DNA from: Mytilus galloprovincialis
Taxonomy: Eukaryota; Mollusca; Bivalvia; Mytilida; Mytilidae
Direction of reading: 5' to 3'
Length of the DNA stretch: 64,000 bases
Assembly (NCBI RefSeq): GCF_965363235.1
Contig: NC_134845.1
Location: 12,214,101-12,278,100, forward strand
This document shows, in pieces, positions 12,776 through 25,500 of the stretch. Numbering within the stretch: position 1 is the first letter of the stretch; each line of letters begins with the position of its first letter. The position numbers and the translations under genes are program-made. The notes under the pieces were generated by a model. The model had not been told where the DNA came from. It worked only from the letters and a program-made list of their open reading frames with translations, and did no database searches.

Positions 12776-12903
12776 ACAACGTAAGCTAGAAACTCATGGT
12801 ATATATACCAATGGTATTGAGGTAAATAACTATACAATAGCCTGTCTTTCTGCAATTATATTATTGGCTTGAATTATATTGCTAGCAAACATATCACTTT
12901 ATT

Positions 12904-13262
12904 AAAGAGGGACGAAAGATACCAGAGGGACAGCTAAACTCATAAATCGAAAATAAGCTGACAAACGTCACTACCTTATTCCGTTATAAGAGTCAATGAG
13001 ATTTGGATACAGGTAATTTGATGATGTCCAAGATACCATTGGTATCTCTTGTACGACAGAAGACTTGTCGAACTTTGAAATAACCTCTGTGTCATACCAA
13101 TTTACTGTTTTCATCATACATATAAAAAAGAAGATGTGGTATGATTGCCAATGAGACAACTGTTCACAAGAGACCAAAATGTCACAGACATTAACAGCTA
13201 TAGGTCACCGTACGGCCTTCAAAAATGAGCAAAACCCATACCGCATAGTCAGCTTTATTTTT
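12904..13262 (+). repeat. R1 fragment followed by R2 fragment upstream of gene 2
   Basis: An R1 head is at about 12904-12966 (GGGACGAAAGATACCAGAGG). An R2 piece is at about 13127-13262 (AAGATGTGGTATGATTGCC to CCGTACGGCCTTCAAAAATG). With 11930-12120 and 12402-12775 they make up much of the 1.7 kb spacer, so the promoter of gene 2 is embedded in repeat DNA. Confidence 0.7.
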
Positions 13263-13522
13263 TTATAATCCCCAGAGGAATGGATTGACTTATATCCTAC
13301 ATCTATTATTCATTGAGTGAAACCCTTGTTATTCCGAATTAAACCAGTTGATGGAACAGTTTCAATATCGCGTAGGAAGGTTATCATTTCGATTATCGAA
13401 TATTAAACTGTTACTTACCTGTGACACTACTTATATGATATACATGGCATTATTTGTCTAGACCTATAGTTCCTTATCACAATCTATATATATAGAAATG
13501 CCCTACTTAAAACGATCCAAAT

Positions 13523-16500
13523 ATGGTGGACACGTTAGCAACGGAAGACTATGTCACCATTGCCGTGTATTTTGGAATTGTCTTGGCAGTTGGTCTATGG
13601 GTAAATAAACATAATCCATATTTTTTTGTGAAAATAATGTTGCTTTGTTTTGTAAACGTCTTATATGCAAATATTTAAAGTACACCAATAATGCTTAATA
13701 AAGCAATTTTCTCATTAAATGACTGAACGGAGTATGCATCTGAAATGAGAGATTCAAAATTGCAATCGTAGCTATTTTTCAGTTGCTACTTTCCGCACAA
13801 AAAGTTGTATTACTTCACAATTATGGAATAAGTACAGAAATGACTTTGAGAATAGAAACGGAGAATGTGCCAAACAGACAACAACCCTACCAAAAAGCAG
13901 AAAACAGATGAATAACACCGATGAGTCTTCAACACAGCAAGTAAATCCCGCACCCGGAATCGGGTTGGCCCCTGAACAAAAAAGTGCACTAGTTCAGCGA
14001 AAATATTCGAATACGTCAAAGTAAAATGTTACAATACTTATTATATTAAAAAAATGTAGATTAGCAATGAAAGATAAAAAAAAAAGAGAGAAATAAGCGA
14101 AAAACAGTTCAAACTCCCAAAGACAAAGATGACCTTACTTGTATGAAGATGTGTTTGGCTATTCGCCATTTATTTTATAATTCATTCAATTTAGTATTTA
14201 CACACCCTTTGCTTTCAATTGTTTTGTTTGAAGAGTTCCTAATGAACTTACAATTATTACAGTGGTTCGACACACCAAATTTATAAAATATATGTAGTTA
14301 CTGTAAGTGTTATTCCATTTTATAGTCCACATTTCGTCCAAATCGTGGAAATGTTACTGGTTACTTTTTGGCGGGAAAATCAATGCACTGGATACCAGTA
14401 AGTATTTTAGACGAGCAAAATTAGCATATTTAGAATTCTTTCCCTCTCGACCGTTTTAAAGCTACATAAACATTGAATTATAACTGATCGATGAAAATGT
14501 AAATTTAACATTTTTTGTTCTGTAAGGTTTGCTATAAATATTGCTATAAATAAGCAATTGGTCTATTATAGTATACATTGTGTTTCGTTTGATGTTAAAG
14601 GAAACCATAAATAGCTAATTACTTATTAAGTTTAATAAAAAAGGGGTAATATTTATATTTACTAAAATTTTAAAAGTTTAAGGTTACTGGTGAATCACTA
14701 TGGTGATGTAATTTGGTTTTTCAAACCATCTCAGATAAAACAAAATCCCATTTGTTGTTGTTCATTTGCATTTGTTCAATTTTTCACATAAGGACTGACT
14801 GGGTAATAACAATATGGTCACTTAGATCTTCTTTTGACCGGTAGTAAAACCCTTGTCAAAGTGGGCTATGCGGGGTGTAAAAGTACACAGCCACGTCTAG
14901 TCTGTATTCGTGTAAAGAGAATGTCACGCTCTGTGCACGCCTAGAATCCTTGCAACATCTTTGTTGGGTTCGTAGGTGGCCTGTCGCACGGCTTTATTTC
15001 TGTTCTTATATAATATACCATCATCTTCCACTGGCAATCCAAATGTTACGGACATTCATCTTGGACACCCTCTTTACAGGGTTTGTATTGTATTGTATTT
15101 ATTGTTAAAAAAAATCGTCCTAAACATCTATGACATATCAACCACTGGACATTAGTTAAGCAACCACAAAATAATCAATCAACACTCTTAGTTACTGTTT
15201 ATTCGATGTATTTGGTATTTAATATTGTATATTGTATTCTTGAGCTTGGAGTACCAATGTTTAATGAAGTAAGGTAAATGTAATACTGTTAACAAATCTC
15301 TGAAAGTAATTAGGACAAATATATCAGAATCATGTGTAGTGAAGTAGAAATTACGATATTGTATAACTTGTATACTGTGTGTCAGGGTTTCATTTTATTG
15401 TTTGAAATATTGGCTCATTGTAAAAATGAACGCGTATGATTTACAATTGTCACACATAACCCCACCTGAATGTCATATTTGTTTTTTGTTCATTATTTTG
15501 TACATAAATCAGGCCGTTAGTTTTACATTTGTCATTTCGGGGGCATTTTATAGCTGATTATTTAGTATGAATTTTGCTCATTGTTGAAGGCCGTACGGTG
15601 ACCTATAATAGTTGTTAATTTATGTCATTTGGTCTCTGGTGAAGTGTTGTGTCATCGGCATTCATATCGCATCTTATGAACAGACCTTCAGTAATTTCGT
15701 GTAAATTGTACCGTTTATCGTACTTTGTTATACCGCTGCATCAGTGTAAGACCCCGTTCACACTAGGACATTTTTATCGATTTAAAATAGACCGGTTCAC
15801 TTTAGATCGATTTAAGGGCCAATGTGAACGCTTTGAATCGATCTTCAATCGGTCTAAACTAAAACACCAAAAGAGGTAGTTTAGTTTGAATAGATCTAAA
15901 GTAAACCGATCTTACTTTAAATGTGAACGCAGAGATCGATTTAAACTAGTACGATTGAATCGAAAATAACGTATGCGCATGTACAGCGCCAAAACTATCT
16001 CAGAGGTTCGTTGTTTAACCCATATTTCTCTGTTCACAGACATTTAAAACAAACTGAAAACATATTGTCTTCGCCATCGCATAGATTCGCGAAATCTGTG
16101 TCTTCTTTTCTTATGACGATTTTTTTCTTTTCAGGAACCGCAATACTTCGTCGTGTTGTAACTTCGTTACTACAGATATTTTTTTCAAAATTAAAGAAAA
16201 CGGCAATAACACCTGTACCAAAATGTTAACTTCTAATTCAGGAGAAACAATAACTTTATCCATTTTTTTTCAAGTGTGTGTGTCAGAGTATCAATAAATG
16301 AATTTAATAAATCAGTTCTATTTATACACAATGTTTACAGTTTTACGGGTAAAAAGGTTAGATCGATTGCGTTTTTAATTGTAGTGTGAACGCAGTGGAT
16401 CGGTTTAGACCATAGAGATCGTTATAATTAAAGATAATGTGAACGCTAACTGGTTTTATTTAGATCGATTCAAATTAGATCGATTAAAAAAAATGCTAGT

Positions 16501-19500
16501 GTGAACGGGGTCTAAGTGTGCAAGTATAATAAACATTATATATACATTATTACCTAGTTTCAAAATATTTCAGAATCTAATGCATTCTGGGTAATATTTT
16601 CGAAACCAAAACGTTGTGATTGGTTTTGAACGTTCTAAACAATAGAAATTAAATAAATGACGTAACGTTATTTTCATTTTGGTGTACAAACAATTAGATT
16701 ACCAATAGTCCTTTAGATTCTGAAATGACAAATTAAAAGCTTTAATGTTTGTGTGCGAATTGCCTATTTCAGGTCGGTGCATCAATTTATGCTAGTAATA
16801 TTGGAGCTCCAATGTTCATTGGTTTAGCTGGAACAGCTGCTGCTTCAGGGTTGGCTGTGACTATATATGAATGGCATGTAAGAATTGATTTTGAATTAAA
16901 GTACATTTCATATGAATAAACATATGGAAAATACGTGCATTTGGAGAACAACAATGTTTATTGATGAATTTAGAATTGTCCAAAAGTAAACGGGAAATCC
17001 TCAAAATATTGGGTTTGTCGTTTAAACTATCAATAAAGTATACATTGTGGTAAATGGGTAATAAGTGGCATCCTTTGTCGTGGAGAAAAAAAACAGAAAG
17101 ATTTTCTTCCTGTATCTGTATATAATTACAAGATGTCTTGGAGACAAGTTTATTTTCTATACTCTCAAAGATTTTGGCTCGTATAGCCTTGGTTGCGTTT
17201 AAACAGATACGTCAGTATTTTTTATCTGCATTTTTGAAATATCAGACTTTTTGTTAACAAATTTTCGTAAAACCGTTATTTGATTGAATATCGTTCTCCG
17301 GTACGCCGTCTGAATTTATCGACTTTTTTTCTTGATAATAAATAGAACATTCTTGTTCAGAGAAAAAATACATTTAAGTTCTCCTTTAGCCACTGCAACA
17401 CTGCAGCACAACAAAAATGTTGGGTTTTTTGTTTGTTTGTTTAGCTTTTATTGTATCATAATATCAATGTATTATTATTTTTTATTACGTTTTCTCTACA
17501 TCCAGGCAGTGTTTATACTGATAGCTCTGGGTTGGATCTTTGTACCGGTGTATGTATCAAGTGGAGTAAGTAGGTTCTTTTCGAGTTCACTTCAAAATCA
17601 ATGAATAACTGTTGTTTTCGTGAAAGTATATTACAAAATGTAAGAAATAAATATATAATAAAACATTAAAAAGAGAGAAAGCCTGACAAGGTCGACACAT
17701 TTTATACCGAAAAAAAAAGAAAAAAAAAAAAAGTATAAATTGCATAGAGTGTTAAGACAAATATTCTTTGTACTTGTTTGGCTTTCTTTACTGTTTTGGT
17801 CTAAGCGTCACTGGTTAGTCTTATGTGGACGAAACGCACGTATGGTGTATTGAATTATAAATCTGATACCTTTGATAACTATTAGCATGTCAAAATGTCC
17901 TATTGTAATGTGTATTTTTGTATTTCTCTGTCCTCAATGTTCTTGCGACTATGTTTATGATAATATAAAAAAAAAAAACAACAAAAAAAACAACAACAAA
18001 ACAATAATTTTAGTTGACATGGATATATGTAAATTATTATCTTACTTTGAAATTCGTTACTCAAATGTCCTCAGTTTGCTTTTAAAAAGAAAAGTAGTAA
18101 CGAAATCATAAACCTGGTAAGTGACAATGTGGAGAGTTCTATGACTGGTAAGTGACAATGTGGAGAGTTCTATGACTGGTAAGTGACAATGTGGAGAGTT
18201 CTATGACTGAGAGAAGTGTCTTGTTTTAGGGATATGAGACACAGAAATAGGGAACGTAGCCATAGTGATTATTGATTTAACTCTATATAAGGAAAATTAA
18301 CACAAATCCTCTCCTTTGGCATACAAAATGTTTGATGAGTGTGAACATTAATGTCGAACACGCAAGTTTGACAGAACTTTCTATATCAACCTCGATCATG
18401 ATAGTCCGTAATTAAAATCAACCTTGGTTTGCATTTATACACATCTCTGCCAAACCAGACATAGAAAGATATCTGTTTGGTCCACTGTTAATGTTGAGCA
18501 TCGTCACACAAAGATTGATAGATTTTGTTAAATTAATATGACAATTGAATTACAGGCGTTTACTATGCCAGAATACCTGAGGAAGAGATTTGGTGGAGCA
18601 CGTATTAGAATGTACAGCTCATTCTTTGCTCTTATTGGATATATATTTTTCAACATTTCTGTAGGTACAAGTAATTTCTACTGATGAAGGGAAATATAGA
18701 AAAGCATGTTTGACGTAGGAAATTTATAACGTGTTGTTGGTTTATATTTTTTTCTATGAATGGAACTACAATGTATCTTACATATCATACATGTATCTTA
18801 CACATCATACATGTATCTTACACATCATACATGTATCTTACACATCATACATGTATCTTACACATCATACATGTATCTTACACATCATACATGTATCCGA
18901 GCTTTAAATATGTAACCATAAATTTAAATCACATTTGTTTTTACTTTAAATAAATATTCAAATGAATTTTTAGGATTGGATGGAGACAAATCTCAGGCTA
19001 TGAACATCCAGGAACATATAATATATTAACGTTAGATATACTGTTCACGGGAACATCCAATGAAATATTTGTAGTTTAGAGTAGCTATCAATCAATCACA
19101 TCAAAATTGAAATGGATTAATAAAAAAGATGACTATGAAAGCTTAAACTTAAAATAGAATAGAATATAGAATTTTTTTTTTTCTTCAAATTATGGAGCCC
19201 ATCAGATTCAATGATTGAAGTAATTGGGTGAACAAAAAAGACATTACAATATTATATAATATGCATCGCTGTAATCCTCAGTCAGAATCAGAGTCAAATT
19301 AAAATCAAAACAAAGAATACATTGATGGAATACAAAAGTAATGTCTAGCATGCCTTGAAATGTGACGATATTTTGGACAATCAGAAAATAATAAAAAGAC
19401 CAAAATTAGTATTTCTTTTAATTACTGCAGGCAGAGATATACTCAGGAGCAATATTTCTCCGACACATACTAAAATGGAACATGTATCTTTGTGTTGTTG

Positions 19501-22500
19501 TCATATTAGCTGTCACAGCTGTTTTTACTATTGTTGGTAAGATACATTGCATTGTTCGACTAATATAAGTAATTTATTATTCTGAAGGGAAATTTCCCGG
19601 TTAATTGTGCAATTTGATAGGTTTCCTAAACAGGGGTGTGATCCATATCCTTAGAGAAGACAATCAAAGATGAAAATGGCAACTAGAAATAGTATTGAAA
19701 TCAGGATATTCAAGTATAATGTAATTGACATTCAGGCTGCACAAAGGGTATTGGAGCAAAAATTCCTGTTAGTGTCTTATCGCCTGACGCTCAAGTGATA
19801 TGACGAAAGGATGAAAGGGTATACGAGCCGAAATCCCCTGTGAATAATACATCAGTAGATTTAAGGGATGCTTCCTTTTATGAAAACAAAAGTAAATGAA
19901 TCAAGTCCTTATTTAAAGGTAGATTTTTTTGGTATTCCAAGTCCAAAAGTACACCTAGTGTCTGAGTGGTGACACATTTAAACGTCTATCAATCAAGCAT
20001 ATATCTAGTAGGAAGCGTGATTTTTTTTCGGCATATATATTAAAAGTACAATCATACTGAATATGGGAATTATGCTACATTTGTTTATGTTTCAATAATT
20101 TAATTCTGGATGTAACCCGTCTTCTGATTGTCTGACGTTTTGTCTATCAACTCATAGACATAATTTTGTCACGTTTTTTTTTTTTTTTTTTATAGTTACT
20201 CCGGTTTGAAATGGACTTTAGATTTAAATTATAAGAAATGACTGTAATATGTTTTCTGTCTATTCGAAATAACATTAAAAAATGTGATTCATACTTCTGT
20301 CTATGAAATAATGACATAAAAAAATTTGATGCACGCTTAGCGTGTTATTTTAAAGTGTGAATCACATTTTTTATGTTATTTCTTCATAGACAGAATAAAA
20401 TATTAGTCATTCCTTAAATATTTTCAGTATTGAACAAGATATAAAAAAAAATTTATTAAATTAAATATGTTACCGTTTGGTTATTTGTTAAATGATGTCT
20501 GATGCTCGTTTGTTAAATGATGTCTGATGCTCGTTTGTTAAATGATGTCTGATGCTCGTTTGTTAAATGATGTCTGATGCTCGTTTTTTGTTTTCCAAGA
20601 AATGGCCAAGTGAATTATTGCCTAGCAATCTGTTTGTGTATTATGTAAATCATAGTACTATCAAAACTATAGTTTTTTAGCAATGCATACATCGTTATTG
20701 CCTAGCAACACATATGAATATTATTTTACATATCTTTCTTCAATTCATTACATATGGAAATAAATAAGATCTTATATTTCTTTATCGTCGAAAAGTCAAG
20801 ATCTTTAAATGTTTGCCTGAGAAACAAAATAACAAAAACAAAAACAAAAACAAAAAAACAAAAAAAAAAACAAAAACACGAAAGGTGGATTATATCAATT
20901 TTTTGAAATAATTTTAATTTTGTTTTTAAATTATGTACGAAGTATTAATTTACCAAATTAGGCATTGAAAGTTTTTTGTCGATTTACTTGTAGGTGGTCT
21001 TACAACTGTAATTTACACAGATACTCTACAATCAGTTGTTCTAATAATTAGCTCCATTATATTATTTGTAATTGGTATGTAGCTTAAAATATTTGTCAAT
21101 TATGGATTTTAGAATATATATTATGTAAATGTATAAAATATGCCTGTCCCAAATCAGGAACCTATAGTTCAGTGGTTGTCGTTGATTCGTGTCATTCATA
21201 TTTGCTTTTTTATAATAATAAAAAAAAGGCCATTAGTTTTCTTGAATTGTTTCACATTTTGCCGGTCGGGACCTTTTATAGCTTCGGTGGATCATCCATC
21301 AGCATTGCTATTACCATTAGACGAATGTAAACCAGGTCACTGACTTACTTTTAAAAAGACAAAAGATAATGCATGTGTATGTGGTAAAGGTCAAGCAGCA
21401 AAACAAATCCGTACCTATAAAAACCAAATAACGACCGAATGTCTGTCGTTCAAAGAAAACATTTTCCTCTAAGATGTTGTCACTACAGCTTCCAATCAAG
21501 TGATGAGAAAAAGGCACCTTTGTTTTCAGAAAATTATCATAAATACTTTATACTATTTAACTTCAAGGTATAATACAGGTAGGCGGCTGGGACGAAATGA
21601 CGGAAAAGTATATGCACAGTGCTGCAAACTATACACTTATGAACCAGTCTTTATACTCATGTGGAATGCCTCGAGAAGACTCTTTACATATATTCCGAAG
21701 TGCCACTACTGGTGATATTCCATGGACAGGGGCTTTGACAGGACTGTCCATCATGGGACTTTATGTTTGGTGTCAAGATCAGGTTTCAACTTATTCTGAA
21801 TACGACAAAGATTTGTTGCATTTTGTTTTTAGAAAGCAATAGTTCTAAAACTAAACCCTTTTCAATAGATAATTCGTAACAAATTGAAATTATGGAAAAT
21901 GAAGGTACGTTTCATCAACATTTCATACACAGGGAAATCTTAAACATTTATAACTAGTAGTCAGTGCTATTTTTTGATTTACGAATATGTTGAATGGACG
22001 TCTTATTTCATTTATACAGAGGATTAATTGTGGAAAATCTGTTCTAAAAAACATGATAGTTTAAACAAAGCATTATCGGGAAACTATTTATAATAATAAT
22101 ATAACAGACGGACATTTATATTGCGAGCTGAAAAAGATCACACACACAAAAACAACAAAAGACCCACAATGTACGTATTACTACTTCCTAAAACTACATA
22201 ATTAGAGGATAGTCTTGAGCATACAGAACACATTCACAACGACAAACGTATACTTAATACGATTTCATATGTTTTCAGATTATTTTTTCAAGTTGACTTT
22301 GTTGAATCGACATAATTTGTGAGCCGTTTCTTTTGATAGCTTATAGTACAGAGAACACTATCAGCCCGTGACATGGCCCATGCTAAGGCCGGTACGCTAC
22401 TAGGTGGCGCTTTAAAGCTATTGGGGTTATTTACATTTATTGTTCCTGGTATGATTAGTCGTATATTATATCCAGGTGAGCAAAATTAAATAAAACCTAT

Positions 22501-25500
22501 AAATTCTTGGTTTGACTAATCCTGATGTTTTGCCTTCAGTTTTTTGTTCATGGTCTTTGTTTTATGCTTTGTTTATCAGCATGGCAAATGTTGTATTTTT
22601 TCACTATGTATTTGTTTTGCTTATGTAGCAAGCCCCTTTAATTTGATCATTGTGTTTTATCCCAATTGTGCCTGCTTCAATAATTTGAATTAAAGTTCAA
22701 TTTATTTGTAAATTTGTTTTTAGCACGAAGGTTTAAATTTGGCGCGCTCCCGCTTGGTCTTGCAGACCCCAAATACCCAGCCTCGTTTTTAGTTTGGACC
22801 ATGCTTTCTCAGTAACTTGCTCATGGCTGCACGCTTTCTTTTTGCTAGCTTTGTGTGTGTGTATGTTTGTGACTTTCTTGTACTAACTATGTCTTTTGTC
22901 TTGTTAATTAAATTATTTGAAAACAGTAAAAGAAAATTACTGTGTTGGAATTTTGTGTTCACGGTTTCGATGCGTTCCTTTGAATTTTTGTCATTACTAT
23001 ATGAGTTTGTTTTCTTGAGGTGACATTGACGACTGGAACCTAAAGAAAATTCTGATGACGTGACATACTGATTCCTTCTTGGTAATTGAAATTCTCATTT
23101 GAAATTAGTTACTTGATTTTATATTTGAATATGAGTTATCTTCCTTTTATCAAATATTTATCAGTAAACAAAAACTAAAAGCTTAATAGCCGAACACGAC
23201 TATGAAATTGTTACAATAACATACTCTTTATAGGAGACTTTACTCCCAATCTCAAAACTTTTAATTGTTTAAGAAAAGGACTTGTGGTTTTCATATGTAC
23301 ATGTATCTTATCCCAATTGATAACCTATATTGTAAAGACTAGTGGTTAAATTACAAGTCGATAAGGACTAGTTTGGCAAAATTGTTTTGCAGATGAAATT
23401 GCCTGCGCCGACCCAGACAAATGTGAAGCGTTCTGTCACAATAAAGCTGGTTGCAGCAATTTCGCCTACCCTGTTCTTGTTCTGCGGTTGATGCCAAAAG
23501 GTATATCAAATCAAAATCCTAAATCATATAACAATAATGTTCTTGTAAAATGCGCTACAATGCAGAGACATCAATTAGTAAGGTTGTCAAAATCACAGTT
23601 TTTAAATACAGAGTGGTACCTCAAAGGCATGTATCTTTGTTTGATTGAATACATTATCAGGAACAGGGTTTATATAGAAAGAAGCGAAAGGTCGAAACAA
23701 TAGAACAACATTGTTATTAACAAGTGATCTAAATTAAAAACTAGAAAACCCTGACTGAACACCAATCTTGTCACTTGTATTTTTCTCTAGTTCTAAAAGC
23801 TTTTCAAATTAATAACCAGAAATATGAAACGAAGTAACCCTACTGTACTCTATATATCTTTCTTTAGCCTAATTATTTTTTTGGGTTGTTGACGTATACA
23901 TGTACACTGCATATCATACAACGTGCGAAGCCTTACTATTTATTCTATTACCTTACTGATAGGTCTGCGAGGACTGATGCTGGCTGCACTATTGGCAGCT
24001 CTTATGAGCTCATTGACATCTATTCTTAACAGCGCAAGCGCTATAGCCACCATGGATATTTGGAAACAGTTCCGGAAGAAGGCAACTCAAGCAGAACTAA
24101 TGGTTGTTGGCAGGGTAACCGTGATGATTCTAGTTGTTATAAGTATAGTGTGGCTACCAATCATGGACGCAGCTCAAGGTGGAATGTTCTGGTTTTACTT
24201 TATAGGAATAAGGTCGTACTTCTTACCGCAGATGTGTATCCTGTTTGTTCTGGGGTTGTTTTGGAAAAGATTGACAGAACAGGTGAAATGCAGATGAATA
24301 GTTTCAAAATTGAAGAGAAATAATAGAATAAAAATTATTCAAGCAATGATGAAAGTAACATTTTATAAACTTTTTGCGTTTGACGCCATTTAGGAAATTT
24401 TATCCTCATTCGAAACTTTAAGCTTCAAACACAGAAAGATCAGATTGAATAGAAACTTAAATAATTAAAGACCTACATGAACAAAATTGACACCAAAAAA
24501 AATATATCGATTTTGTTGGATCGATTTTGCCTAACTTTTAAAGGGAGTTGAAATTTTGATTAAAAAAAAAAAATAAAAATATTTGTGAACGGAGTATTTT
24601 AAATTTTATAATATAATAAATAATTTGGTGATTATAGAAAATTCAATTACATGAAATATAAACGTTAACATAAAAACATTCCAATTTACTTAATCACTAT
24701 TGGATTACAATAAGTCGATATGAAGCAACGACAAACTGTTTGAAAAACTTATAAAAAAACTCAAAGGAAATTGAATTTAATTTTTGACAATTGTATATTT
24801 TAGTTTTGAATAGGTATGAGTATCAGCTTGTCGGGTTTAAACAAATCATAAATCCATTAGCAAATTCGGAATGACTTCTTTGAAATAAAAAAAAGGGGGG
24901 AAAAAGGAATAAAATGTAATATCACATTTCATCTAAAACTATTTAGATCTTAAATAAAAAGCAGCTGTTTAGAAACATTATAAGGATTAAAGATAAAGTT
25001 TGTCTTCAATAAATTCATAACGAACTTACAAAAATTGAAAAATATGTTCTATTGAAACTTGAACGATTGATTGATCGTTGATTGTTTAACTCCAATTGTA
25101 AACGTCTCAATAAACATAAGAAGATGTGGTTTAAATATTGATACTATACTTTTCATTATTTAGGGTGCATTTTGGGGTCTTATGATCAGTTTGGTTATCG
25201 GCATGATCCGAATGGTTCTGGATTTTACATTTATAAAGCCATCTTGTGGAAGTGGAGATGAAGACACCAGACCTTCAATCATCAGCAAGGTTGATTTTAC
25301 ACATTTTGCCGCCATTTTAGCAGTTTTATGTTGTATTTCTATGGTAGTTATCAGTCTTTTTACGAGACCGAGGCCGCCAAGAAAAGTGAGTAAATTGTAT
25401 CAGTCTTATATATCTTAATCTCTCTGTGGAAGATTGAAATAATTTTTGAAAAGGCCTGGGTGTGATATTAATTCAGGGGAAATTGATCCTTCCTCATTTA

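Noticed and set aside
13485-13494. TATA box of gene 2
   Set aside because: TATATATA is present, but it is only about 30-40 bases before the ATG and such runs are common in this AT-rich DNA. Not called as a promoter.
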